NCBI GenBank assembly: GCA_963751615.1
Contig: CAVVVG010000006.1
Location: 62,001 to 126,000, forward strand
Direction of reading: 5' to 3'
DNA from: Palsa-892 sp963751615
GTDB taxonomy: Bacteria; Pseudomonadota; Alphaproteobacteria; Rhizobiales; Xanthobacteraceae
DNA length: 64,000 bases
Of this stretch, positions 45,012-52,930 are shown in pieces (position 1 is the stretch's first letter; each line of letters starts with the position of its first letter). The notes below the pieces were generated by a model, which did not search any database, was not told the DNA's origin, and saw nothing but the letters and a program-made list of their open reading frames with translations. The position numbers were made by a program, and so were the translations under genes.

Positions 45012-45785
45012 ATGCGCATTCTCATCACGAACGATGACGGCATCCACTCGCCGGGCATTGAATCCTGCGTTCGAATCGCCGAGTCGCTGTCCGACGATGT
45101 CTGGGTAGTCGCACCGGAGTTCGACCAGTCGGGTGTGGCGCACTCGCTTTCGCTAAGCGATCCGCTGCGACTTCGCAATATCGATGATCGGCGCTTTGCC
45201 GTCAAAGGCACGCCGACCGATTGCGTTATCATGGGCGTGCGCTACATCCTGAAGGATAAACGGCCGGAACTGGTTCTTTCGGGTGTCAATCGCGGCCAGA
45301 ACATTGCCGAGGACGTGACGTACTCAGGCACGGTCGCTGGCGCGATGGAAGGCACAATTCTCGGTATTCCGGCGATTGCGCTTTCGCAGGTGTACGGGCC
45401 GACGACGCGTGAACAACAAAGCTATGCCACTGCCGAAAAGCATGGACCTGATCTCATTCGTCGTCTGCTTAAGGAAGGCATCCCTGAAGGTGTGCTAATT
45501 AATGTAAACTTTCCTGATTGCGAACCAGATCAAGTTGCGGGAATTGCGATTACCATGCAGGGTCGCCGAGATCAGCAATTACTCCGTATCGAACCGCGTC
45601 ATGACGGCCGCGGCAACCCGTATTACTGGATCGCGTTCGAGCGCAAACAGTGGAATCTGCCGAACGGAAGTGACATGCAGGCCGTTGCAGCCAAGCGTAT
45701 TTCGGTCACACCTCTCCGACTCGACATGACTGACGAACCTTTCATGACAAGGCTTGCGCAGGTTTTCGCCGCCCCGAGAAAATAG
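45012..45785 (+). CDS. surE: 5'-nucleotidase SurE
   Basis: 257 residues. MRILITNDDGIHSPGIESC carries the metal-binding Asp pair, VAPEFDQSGVAHSLSLSDPL follows, then GTPTDCVIMGVRYIL and LSGVNRGQNIAEDVTYSGTV. It removes phosphate from nucleoside monophosphates and short polyphosphates. The start is 3 bp after serS, so coupling is likely. In related genomes a pcm gene commonly follows surE; here 45786-46048 contains none. Confidence 0.94.
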   Translation: MRILITNDDGIHSPGIESCVRIAESLSDDVWVVAPEFDQSGVAHSLSLSDPLRLRNIDDRRFAVKGTPTDCVIMGVRYILKDKRPELVLSGVNRGQNIAEDVTYSGTVAGAMEGTILGIPAIALSQVYGPTTREQQSYATAEKHGPDLIRRLLKEGIPEGVLINVNFPDCEPDQVAGIAITMQGRRDQQLLRIEPRHDGRGNPYYWIAFERKQWNLPNGSDMQAVAAKRISVTPLRLDMTDEPFMTRLAQVFAAPRK

Positions 45786-46048
45786 TCGGACGCAAAATGG
45801 GCGTTTAAATTCATGTCTGCGCTGCTCCCACAAGAGACTTTGGCCGTCGCGCCTTTCTCCCGGGGGTCCGGCGCGAAGCGCTGATGGAGATGCGTTTCGT
45901 ATCCTTTTTGCCTTCAGACAAAGCCGCTGCAACCGAGCCATCTCCCGCCCACAGCAGTAGAATTCGGCTCGTGCCTCCATTTTCTTAAGTCCTTGTTTAC
46001 CGCTTCCGCGTTTACTCCCTTGGTCGAGTTGAGTGCGAGTGAGTGAGC

Positions 46049-47383
46049 ATGCGTATTCCAGCCCCTTTTACGGCTTCCTCTCGTTACGTCCGGTTTTTAA
46101 CGATCGGGCTTGTCAGTCTGGCGGCCGCCGGCTGCAGCAGCGACACGAGCCGTTTCAACGAAAGCGCGAATGGCTCCAATCAGTCGCGCCCATCGAGTGA
46201 AATAACCGGTTCGGCCGGACAGCGTCCCGATCAGCCGGTAGCGCAGATTGAATCTCGCCCGCTAGACCAGCCCGCTTATACGAACGGCGGGACGCCGGTG
46301 TATGGCCCTTCAGTTTACGGACAGAATAACTCGCAGTATCAGCCGAATTACAGTCAACCGCAGCCGAGCTATCAAGCGCAGCCAAGCTATCAGTCGCAAT
46401 ATTCGAATGCACCTCGCTCGGTACCTGCTGCGCCTGCGCCGCAATATTCGCCAGTACGCGGCGATACCACAGGTAGCATCGGTACGCGCCCCGTTCAGGC
46501 TGGTCCGATTACCGTCGTCCTGAAGCGCGGCGAGACTTTGCACACGATTTCCGATCGCTACAAAGTGTCGGTTGCAGCGATCTTGAAAGAAAATAATTTT
46601 GCCGATGCTTCCCGCGTGAAGCCAGGTACGAAAATCATGATTCCAGCACATGGCGTGCGGCAGGCATCGGCATCCGCGTCGATCGACCGCGCGAGCGTCG
46701 TTCACACTGTCGCGCCCGGCGAAACGCTTATTTCGATTGCGCGCCGCTACGCTGTCAGCAGCCGGCAAATCGTCCATGAGAACAAGATCAACGAATTAGC
46801 TCCACTTAAAATTGGCCAGAAGCTGGCTATTCCTGGGGCGACGATTGCAACAACTCCTGTACAGCAGCGATATGCGGAAGCTCCAAGCCAACCACACCAG
46901 CAGATCGCACAGACCAACGATGCACCTGTCGAAAGCGTCGCGCGTGTCAAGCCTATAACATCACAAGCCGATGCCGAGGCGCAGCCGAAATTGGCGGGCG
47001 GTGCTCCATCCTTCCGCTGGCCCGTAAAAGGGCGGGTGATTTCAAATTTTGGCGGCAAGCCGAACGGCCAGCAGAATGACGGCATCAATATCTCGGTTCC
47101 CGAAAGCACAGCGGTAAAGGCTTCGGAAGACGGTGTGGTCGCCTATGCCGGAAATGAGCTCAAAGGTTACGGCAATCTTGTTCTGATCCGTCATGCGGGC
47201 GGCTGGGTAACCGCCTACGCCCACAATTCGGAAGTTCTCGTGCATAAGGGCGAGACCGTAAAGCGCGGTCAGGTGATTTCGAAAGCTGGTCAGACTGGAG
47301 GCGTCGCTTCACCGCAGCTTCACTTCGAGATCCGTCAGGGTTCGACGCCAGTTGATCCCACACAGCATCTTTCGTCATTGTGA
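46049..47383 (+). CDS. NlpD-like lipoprotein with two LysM domains and a degenerate M23 domain
   Basis: 444 residues from ATG 46049 (GTG 46043 is an alternative). The signal segment ends in a lipobox (SLAAAGC), so the mature protein should be lipidated. A Gln/Tyr/Pro-rich linker follows, then two LysM domains (ITVVLKRGETLHTISDRYKV and VVHTVAPGETLISIARRYAV), then a C-terminal M23 fold. In that fold the first zinc ligands are lost: NDGINISVPESTAVKA has Asn where HxxxD is expected. GNELKGYGNLVLIRHAGGW and QLHFEIRQG remain. This is the pattern of NlpD/EnvC-type amidase activators rather than active endopeptidases. Confidence 0.9.
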   Translation: MRIPAPFTASSRYVRFLTIGLVSLAAAGCSSDTSRFNESANGSNQSRPSSEITGSAGQRPDQPVAQIESRPLDQPAYTNGGTPVYGPSVYGQNNSQYQPNYSQPQPSYQAQPSYQSQYSNAPRSVPAAPAPQYSPVRGDTTGSIGTRPVQAGPITVVLKRGETLHTISDRYKVSVAAILKENNFADASRVKPGTKIMIPAHGVRQASASASIDRASVVHTVAPGETLISIARRYAVSSRQIVHENKINELAPLKIGQKLAIPGATIATTPVQQRYAEAPSQPHQQIAQTNDAPVESVARVKPITSQADAEAQPKLAGGAPSFRWPVKGRVISNFGGKPNGQQNDGINISVPESTAVKASEDGVVAYAGNELKGYGNLVLIRHAGGWVTAYAHNSEVLVHKGETVKRGQVISKAGQTGGVASPQLHFEIRQGSTPVDPTQHLSSL

Positions 47384-47503
47384 CGCAGTAATTAAGCGTG
47401 TCGCAATAATACCCTGCTAATTTCCCTTTTCGGTTCTGATTTTGCTGGATTGATTTGTTTCTTGCCGTTCGATTGTACCGGTTGACCTCCAGGTGCGATC
47501 TCA

Positions 47504-47548
47504 AGTGGGGCAGCTGGATTCCCGTGGGATACCCAGCTGCCCCGCACT
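47504..47548. repeat. Large inverted repeat / hairpin
   Basis: GGGGCAGCTGG on the left pairs with CCAGCTGCCCC on the right, and the interior adds TCCC-GT-GGGA, so nearly the whole 45 nt can fold on itself. The outer AGTG/CACT bases pair as well with a small bulge. No T-run follows, so it is not a standard terminator. The rest of 47384-47908 holds no gene I can support; its small open frames on the plus strand have no family features. Confidence 0.55.
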
Positions 47549-47859
47549 AATTTCTGCGAGAACTTTCTCCGGCATATGGCCGCGCGCTGTGGACAGCGGA
47601 GAAAAACATTTGCTTTGGTTTTTTTCGCAATTGAAAGCAGCCGAACGACGTCACTTGCAATCGCGCTTTCGCGTGTCCGTGCATTAATCTATGCGTTCAG
47701 CATTCCGCGGCGACGCGCACTGAATTTTCAAGCGAGCGCCGAACTTAACGGCATCGACGCGCAGTTCGAAGTGGGTCGAACCGAATAAAGTCGAGACAGG
47801 TTCCGGATGTATTCTTAAGTCATAAAAGAAAACTTTGGCGTACCAAAGCGCTCCACGAA

Positions 47860-47886
47860 AAAACCCCGGCGCAAGGCCGGGGTTTT
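47860..47886. terminator. Rho-independent terminator, HU gene
   Basis: AAAACCCCGGC - GCAAG - GCCGGGGTTTT is an 11-bp stem with a 5-base loop. Read on the minus strand it starts about 22 bases after the HU stop codon and runs into TTTTTTCG, so it terminates the HU transcript. It may also act for plus-strand readthrough. Confidence 0.85.
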
Positions 47887-47908
47887 CGTTTTCTGTAGAT
47901 AGAATATT

Positions 47909-48199
47909 TTAGATCGCCATTTTCAAATTCTTGGCGGCCCGGAAGGCAACCCTTTTGCTCGCTTTGATCGCGATCGGCTCGCCCGTCGCTGGATTTCTGC
48001 CCATCCGCGCCGCGCGCTTGCGAACCTGAAAAATTCCGAGACCGGAAATCTTGATGCGCTCGCCCTTCGTCAGGTGCTTGGTCATGATTTCAATGAGGTC
48101 GTCGAGCACCGCATGACTTTGTACTTTCGTCATTTGGTGGTCTTCCGCCATCTGCGCTGCCATGTGCTTCAGGGTAATGGGTTTGGAATTGTTGGCCAT
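47909..48199 (-). CDS. HU-family DNA-binding protein
   Basis: 96 residues. MTKVQSHAVLDDLIEIMTKH, GERIKISGLGIFQVRKRAAR and the DNA-arm motif GRNPATGEPIAIKASKRVAF identify a member of the HU/IHF family. It bends and compacts DNA as a dimer. The N-terminus is about 5 residues longer than canonical HU, and the protein resembles the second HU-type protein common in Hyphomicrobiales more than IHF alpha or beta. GAGGAAATACC precedes the ATG, and a clear terminator follows. Confidence 0.93.
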   Translation of the reverse strand: MANNSKPITLKHMAAQMAEDHQMTKVQSHAVLDDLIEIMTKHLTKGERIKISGLGIFQVRKRAARMGRNPATGEPIAIKASKRVAFRAAKNLKMAI

Positions 48200-48554
48200 G
48201 GTATTTCCTCCGCAAACGCGCCGCGCGCTGCCCAGTCTGGATATTAGATTCGCTCAAAAAAGCGAAGGAAAAATGCGGCTAAATGATTGGCGGGTCATGT
48301 GATTCGGGGTTAAGAAATGGTAAAATTTCGCAGTTTGCACCCCCGCGGATAGCCACACCAAGGCTTAATGGCCAATATTTTCAGCTTTTTCGCGGGCTAC
48401 CCGCAACGCCGCCCGCTCTAAGGCTTAGATGCGGAGCTGTGGACGAAATATCGTGGGATTTGCTGGATTGCGCGTCCATCGACTTCTGTACGTTTCTAGA
48501 ACGGTTTGCATTGAGGAAATCGGCGTAGGCGCGTTCGGCCATGTTTCCTCAGGC
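48200..48554. other. Intergenic region upstream of HU, no gene seen
   Basis: 355 bp between the HU start and the end of the next minus-strand gene. Contains the HU promoter region. The 81-codon plus-strand open frame at 48283 has no ribosome binding site or family likeness. I found no tRNA, riboswitch or clear terminator here. Confidence 0.45.
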
Positions 48555-49163
48555 CTATCGCAGCGTCTCGATAGCGACGAGAATTCCGTTCTCGAAATAG
48601 AGCGATCGATCTTTTTGATAGCGGCGCTGTTCGCGGACGCGGCTGTGCGCCTTCACTCGATTGATTTTGAGTGGTTTTCCCCAGCAAGTGTTTTCGGCTT
48701 GTTCCACCGTCATACCGATTTTCGGTTCGCCGAATTTCTGGCAATCCGCCTTTGATGTATTTTTCGCAACTTGCGGATCTTGGTCAACAAATGAGACCTT
48801 ATCCTCAACTCGCACGAAGCCGATTTGATTGTCATCGGTTACGATCCGGTAGAAAACTGGAACTTTGTTCATCATGACCACATGCGTGATGAAAAATCGT
48901 CCCGATTTCAGTTCCGGACATTGAATTTGGTTCATAATATCAGCTTGCGGCTTTGGGCACAGACGCATCGAAGCTTTCGGCGCGACCCAATAATATTTGT
49001 CGGTTTGAGCAAGATCTTCCGTTCCACGGTCGGCGGATTGTGTGGTCGAATTAGATGTCTGATCTTTCGCTATGGCTGGGCCAGCGAACATGCATAGTCC
49101 CGCCAAAAAGAACGTCATTCGAATCCACAGTTGATTTGATCTGATGTTGCCGTTTAATTGCAT
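48555..49163 (-). CDS. Secreted hypothetical protein with a SmpA-like C-terminal motif
   Basis: About 202 residues if started at ATG 49163; the frame also has a GTG at 49193 and an ATG at 49118. The hydrophobic stretch LAGLCMFAGPAIA looks like a signal peptide. The mature N-terminal part (KYYWVAPKASMRLCPKPQAD) may be an SH3-like fold. The C-terminal 50 residues (EPKIGMTVEQAENTCWGKPL, REQRRYQKDRSLYFENGILV) follow the pattern GM..(AEV)...WG.P..IN.....EQ.VY....YLYF.NG.L, common in small alphaproteobacterial envelope proteins. It is last in a minus-strand series with the DUF815 ATPase gene. Function unknown. Confidence 0.65.
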   Translation of the reverse strand: MQLNGNIRSNQLWIRMTFFLAGLCMFAGPAIAKDQTSNSTTQSADRGTEDLAQTDKYYWVAPKASMRLCPKPQADIMNQIQCPELKSGRFFITHVVMMNKVPVFYRIVTDDNQIGFVRVEDKVSFVDQDPQVAKNTSKADCQKFGEPKIGMTVEQAENTCWGKPLKINRVKAHSRVREQRRYQKDRSLYFENGILVAIETLR

Positions 49164-49263
49164 CGCTGCGAGGCCATTCAAATTCTGTGGCACTATTCTT
49201 CAGCCACTAAATATAGCGTCGCAAGCGAATAAACGTCGCAGTTTTCGAATTCGGAAATCGGCC

Positions 49264-49502
49264 TTATTGGCTCGTAAAGATTGCCCGTCCGATGACTGCG
49301 GTAATCCCGACGCCCCAAAATACGGACCATGAGCACAAGCACGTTGATAGCAACCTGCCCATAGCCGAGAGCACCTGCATCGATGAACTGATAGGGATAC
49401 TCGCCGGTAATTGCCCGCCCGCGTGAGAGCACAAATAAAATAGGCAGCGAGAATGGCCGTTAGCATCGCGTACATGCGCTTTTTGGCTTGAAGGTCTTGC
49501 AT
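49264..49502 (-). pseudogene. Small polytopic membrane protein, broken by two +1 frameshifts
   Basis: Three overlapping frames together give one sensible membrane protein. Frame A opens with KKRMYAMLTAILAAYFICAL, frame B carries TGEYPYQFIDAGALGYGQVA followed by INVLVLM, and frame C closes with VFWGVGITAVIGRAIFTSQ. The GEYPYxFIDxxxLGYGxVxxN block is characteristic of Pr6Pr-like bacterial membrane proteins. Each switch needs one base removed (near 49400-49420 and near 49330). No single frame makes a full product, so as given it is broken. It lies between the DUF815 gene and the SmpA-like-motif gene. Confidence 0.5.
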
Positions 49503-49539
49503 GGTGTTCGGCGGTCAGCTCGCCGCTTCGTTTTCGGGA

Positions 49540-50424
49540 CTATCCCTTTAACGTAACGCCGAGCCTTCCCGCAATTTCCTGCACGAACTGCCACGCGACG
49601 CGACCGGAACGCGCGCCGCGTGTCGTCGCCCATTCGAGTGCCTCGCGGCGTAGCGAAACCGCGTCGATTGGGATTTTGAAATACTTGACGTATCCTTCGA
49701 CCATTTCGAGATATTCGTCCTGGCTGCACCTGTGAAAACCGAGCCAGAGGCCGAAACGATCAGAGAGTGAAACTTTTTCCTCGACCGCCTCGCCGGGATT
49801 AATCGCAGTGGAGCGCTCGTTGTCCAACATCTCGCGCGCCATCAAATGGCGGCGGTTGGAAGTGGCGTAGAGGAGCACGTTGTCGGGACGGCCTTCAATG
49901 CCGCCTTCGAGTACGGCTTTCAGCGACTTGTAGCTCGTGTCCTCGGCCTCGAAGGAAAGGTCGTCGCAGAAGACGAGGAAGCGCACTCTGGCGGCGCGCA
50001 GCGACGCCATCAGGACGGGTAAGGATTCGATCTCCTCGCGGTGGATTTCGATCAACTTCAGCGCGCCCTTTTTATGCGCGTTGATCTCGGCATGCACGGC
50101 TTTCACCAACGATGATTTGCCCATGCCGCGGGCGCCCCACAGCAGCGCGTTGTTGGCAGGGAGCCCCTTGGCGAAGCGCTCGGTATTCTCAAGCAGCGTG
50201 TCGCGCATGCGGTCGATGCCCTTGAGCAGGCGCATCTCGACCCGGTTGACGTGGGTGACGGGCTCCAGCCGCTTGCCCTCGCCGTGCCACACGAAGGCGT
50301 CGGCGGCGGCAAAATCAGGCTTCTCGGCTGCCACCGGCGCCATGCGATCGAGTGCTGCTGCAATGCGTTCGAACGCAGTGGCAAGCAGGCCGAGCACGCT
50401 ATCGATGGGCGATGGCTTGTTCAT
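49540..50424 (-). CDS. DUF815 P-loop ATPase
   Basis: 294 residues from ATG 50424, 8 bases after GGAG; a GTG three codons earlier is rejected. Walker A: LLWGARGMGKSSLVKAVHAE; Walker B-like: RFLVFCDDLSFEAEDTSYKS; sensor: LLYATSNRRHLMAREM; then ERSTAINPGEAVEEKVSLSD and RFGLWLGFHRCSQDEYL. This is the DUF815 branch of AAA+ ATPases, whose cellular role is not established. In relatives it lies next to yajC; here the pair is separated by about 6.5 kb of accessory-looking genes. It is likely cytoplasmic. Confidence 0.9.
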   Translation of the reverse strand: MNKPSPIDSVLGLLATAFERIAAALDRMAPVAAEKPDFAAADAFVWHGEGKRLEPVTHVNRVEMRLLKGIDRMRDTLLENTERFAKGLPANNALLWGARGMGKSSLVKAVHAEINAHKKGALKLIEIHREEIESLPVLMASLRAARVRFLVFCDDLSFEAEDTSYKSLKAVLEGGIEGRPDNVLLYATSNRRHLMAREMLDNERSTAINPGEAVEEKVSLSDRFGLWLGFHRCSQDEYLEMVEGYVKYFKIPIDAVSLRREALEWATTRGARSGRVAWQFVQEIAGRLGVTLKG

Positions 50425-50478
50425 TTGGAACACTCCGCGAACGCGAGATAGCGGGACTGGGCTGCGGGTGCAAGCGGG

Positions 50479-50502
50479 ATGAAAATGCGTTATGAAGGGT
50501 TT
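50479..50502 (+). repeat. 24-bp repeated element, copy 1, also start of a tiny ORF
   Basis: Matches 52262-52285 at 21 of 24 bases, with an identical core TATGAAGGGTTT. It begins with ATG, and the frame MKMRYEGFK... runs 27 codons to a TGA that overlaps the start of the PEBP gene at 50553. The other copy also precedes a secreted-protein gene, so a shared promoter, operator or leader peptide is possible. Confidence 0.5.
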
Positions 50503-50552
50503 AAACTGATAATCGAACCGGCCAACAAGGCTGGACCTACAGGGAGGACAAC

Positions 50553-51285
50553 ATGGGAATGACCAAGACCGCTATGTTTGGACTGCTCGCGGCAAGCGTG
50601 GCAGCACCATTCGTGGCAACGCCGACATCAGCGCAGACGCTCCAGGTGAGCGTCAACTCCTTCAAGAACGGCGAAATGATGCCGAGCAAATATGCCTTCT
50701 GCGTGCCGGCAGCGCAGGGACATACGACGGGCGGTCCCGAGTATCAGTCCGGCCATCTCATGGTCCAAAGGGCCGGCTGCCACCAAATCGTATGCAATTA
50801 TCCTGCACGATACGGAAGCGCCGGCCGAACAGCGCGAGAAAATGAACAAGGAAGGTGAGACGCTGACGTCGGCGGTACCGCGGAGAAACTTTTTCCATTG
50901 GATCCTTGTCGACATTCCGGCCAACGTCACGTCGCTGGCGGAAGGCGCCGAGTCGAATGCGCGCGTGCCCCACGGCAAGCCGGCGACGCCGGCCGCGGCC
51001 GGCGGCGTGCGCGGGCTTAACGACTTCACCAAAATCTTCGCCGCCAACGAGGCGATGAAAGGACAATACTACGGCTATGACGGGCCGTGTCCGCCGTGGA
51101 ACGACGAGAACATTCATCGTTACCATTTCACGGTATATGCGCTGAGTGTGCCGACGCTCAATCTTGGCAAGGACTTTGACGGCGCCGCGGCAATGGCGGC
51201 GATCAAGGACAAGGTGGTGGCGCAGGGCGAAGTGCTGGGGCTATACACCCAAAATCCGGCGAAGGGCGCTGTGATACCGAAGTAG
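50553..51285 (+). CDS. YbhB/YbcL (PEBP) family secreted protein, interrupted by an apparent +1 frameshift
   Basis: Signal peptide (TAMFGLLAASVAAPFVATPT with cleavage near SAQ), then VNSFKNGEMMPSKYAF and GGP in the first frame. One base later: ISPAISWSKGPAATKSYAII, LHDTEAP, FFHWILVDIPANV, NRGL-like RGLNDF, YYGYDGPCPPWNDENIHRYH and FTVYAL. These are phosphatidylethanolamine-binding protein motifs (DPDAP-like HDTEAP, GPCPP..xHRY). Removing one C from CCC at 50735-50737 restores about 243 residues. The ATG follows CAGGGAGGA. Biochemical role of bacterial PEBPs is largely unknown; periplasmic. Confidence 0.87.
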
Positions 51286-51332
51286 GAAGCTGGCAGACAG
51301 GCAAGATCACGCGTGGTCGACAAGGGAAAACC

Positions 51333-52208
51333 ATGGACCAACGCATCATAAATCTTTTTGACAGCTTCACGCATGGCGGCATGAACCGTCGCGAGTTCCT
51401 CGACGAACTCGCCAAGCTGGCCGGTTCGGCCACGGCTGCTGCGGCACTGTTACCACTCTTGCAGAACGACTATGCCCAGGCCGCCTTCGTGGCGGCAAAT
51501 GATGCACGCCTCGCGGCGGACCGTGTCGCCTACGACTCCCCCAAGGGCAAGATCAATGGCTACCTCGTGCGTCCGAAAGCGAAGGGTAAGCGTCCCGCCA
51601 TCATCGTCATCCAGGAAAATCGCGGCCTCAACCCGCACATCGAGGACATCGCCAGGCGACTGGCGGTCGAAGGCTTTTTGGCGTTCGCTCCCGACTTGCT
51701 GTCGGTGTCCGGCGGCACGCCGCCTGATGAGGACCAAGCACGCGAGCTTCACGCCAAAACTGATCCCAACGATATCACGGCGGCGGCCATCGCGGCGGTC
51801 CCATTTGTACTGACGCACGCCGAATCGAATGGCAATGTCGGCGTCGTCGGGTTTTGCTTCGGCGGCGGCGTGGCCAATCGCATGGCGGCAGCAAAGCCCG
51901 AACTCAAAGCCGTGGTGGTTTATTACGGGCTGCAGGTCCCTGCCGCCGACGTGTCGGCTATCCGCGCGCCTCTGCTCCTGCATTATGCCGAGCTCGACCA
52001 GCGCGTGAATGCCGGTATTGCAGCTTACGAAGCGGCATTGAAGTCAAACGGGAAGCGCTACACGATTTACATGTACCCGGGCGTGAACCACGCCTTCAAC
52101 AATGACACCGGCGGAGCTCGCTACAACAAGGAAGCCGCCGACCTCGCGTGGGAGCGAACGTTGTCGTTCTTTAAGGAGCACCTCGGTGCGCCGCCGCTTG
52201 CGCACTGA
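51333..52208 (+). CDS. Dienelactone hydrolase family protein
   Basis: 291 residues. The N-terminus NRREFLDELAKLAGSATAAA and the next hydrophobic stretch resemble a twin-arginine signal (R-R followed by a hydrophobic region), suggesting Tat export. The alpha/beta core holds IVIQENRGLNPHIED, GVVGFCFGGGVANRM (Cys nucleophile of dienelactone hydrolases), HYAELDQRVNAG (Asp) and YMYPGVNHAFNNDTGGARYN (His). The natural substrate may not be a dienelactone, as no chlorocatechol genes are present. It is 48 bp downstream of the PEBP gene, on the same strand. Confidence 0.92.
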   Translation: MDQRIINLFDSFTHGGMNRREFLDELAKLAGSATAAAALLPLLQNDYAQAAFVAANDARLAADRVAYDSPKGKINGYLVRPKAKGKRPAIIVIQENRGLNPHIEDIARRLAVEGFLAFAPDLLSVSGGTPPDEDQARELHAKTDPNDITAAAIAAVPFVLTHAESNGNVGVVGFCFGGGVANRMAAAKPELKAVVVYYGLQVPAADVSAIRAPLLLHYAELDQRVNAGIAAYEAALKSNGKRYTIYMYPGVNHAFNNDTGGARYNKEAADLAWERTLSFFKEHLGAPPLAH

Positions 52209-52261
52209 ACGGTCGTGTTTCGTAGAACAGATCAGCCGTGGACCATTTTGACAGTGAGGGA

Positions 52262-52285
52262 ATGAAAAAGCACTATGAAGGGTTT
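52262..52285 (+). repeat. 24-bp repeated element, copy 2, also start of a tiny ORF
   Basis: Copy of 50479-50502 with 21 of 24 bases identical and the core TATGAAGGGTTT unchanged. The ATG (52262), after GTGAGGGA, opens the frame MKKHYEGFHKHQ..., 21 codons, whose end overlaps the start codon of the GlcG-like gene at 52315. Confidence 0.5.
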
Positions 52286-52314
52286 CATAAGCATCAAAAA
52301 GGGAGCGTTCGCCT

Positions 52315-52803
52315 ATGCGTTTTCTGAAATTTGCTCTCGCCGCCGGTTCCATGTTCGCTGCCACCGCCGCCGGCGCGCAGGCCCCGCTAACAGAGCACAA
52401 TGTGTCGATGGGCATGGCCATGGCTATCATGCAAGCCACGCTTGATCAGTGCACCAAGGACGGCAAAAAGATTTCCGTCGTTGTCGTTGATAAGGCTGGC
52501 AACGTCGCCGCTTCGATCCGGGGCGACGGCACCGGTCCGCATACCATGGAAACGGCCAGAGTGAAGGCTTACACTTCCCGCACACGCGGCATTACTACGC
52601 TTGAATTCAAGCAGGGAACCTCGTCGCCGGAAGCCATGGTGTTCCGTCTCATTCCCGGCACCACCGTCATCGGTGGTGGTGTTCCGATCAAAATGGGCGC
52701 GGAAACGATTGGCGGAGTTGGCGTCTCCGGCTCTCCACTTGAAATAGAGGACGAGAACTGCGCCAAGGCCGGAATCGAGAAGGTGGCGGCGCAGCTGAAA
52801 TAA
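52315..52803 (+). CDS. GlcG/HbpS family periplasmic protein
   Basis: 162 residues. Signal peptide (MRFLKFALAAGSMFAATAAGAQA), then KISVVVVDKAGNVAASIRGD, GPHTMETARVKAYTSRTRGI and GGGVPIKMGAETIGGVGVSGSP. These are the family blocks of GlcG/HbpS, with the conserved AxxKAxT helix and G-V-SG-SP strand. Proteins of this fold have been described as heme- or corrin-binding or as accessory to glycolate utilisation. Nothing in the context decides the ligand. ATG at 52315 follows AGGGAGCG. Confidence 0.9.
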   Translation: MRFLKFALAAGSMFAATAAGAQAPLTEHNVSMGMAMAIMQATLDQCTKDGKKISVVVVDKAGNVAASIRGDGTGPHTMETARVKAYTSRTRGITTLEFKQGTSSPEAMVFRLIPGTTVIGGGVPIKMGAETIGGVGVSGSPLEIEDENCAKAGIEKVAAQLK

Positions 52804-52896
52804 GTTGCACGAGCCCCCGGTTGCCGCCGCGTCATGCGGGCGAAACGGCGCAACACTGATCGTCGAAAAAAGAATAACTGTTTCGCATGCGCTATC

Positions 52897-52926
52897 GTAC
52901 CCCCGCCGGGAAACTGACGGGGGTAC
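52897..52926 (+). promoter_or_regulatory. Hairpin covering the ribosome binding site of the thioesterase gene
   Basis: GTACCCCCG (52897-52905) and CGGGGGTAC (52918-52926) are perfect 9-bp inverted arms around a 12-base loop. The right arm's GGGGG is the only Shine-Dalgarno-like run before the ATG at 52931 (spacing 7). Folding would block translation, so this may be a switch or thermosensor-like element. Confidence 0.5.
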
Positions 52927-52930
52927 ATTC

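Noticed and set aside
45579..45980. Small frames after surE as a pcm remnant
   Set aside because: No SAM-binding motif or PIMT block could be recognised in any frame.
47576..47788. Basic 70-codon frame between the NlpD-like gene and HU
   Set aside because: No ribosome binding site, no recognisable family and overlapping frames of similar quality.
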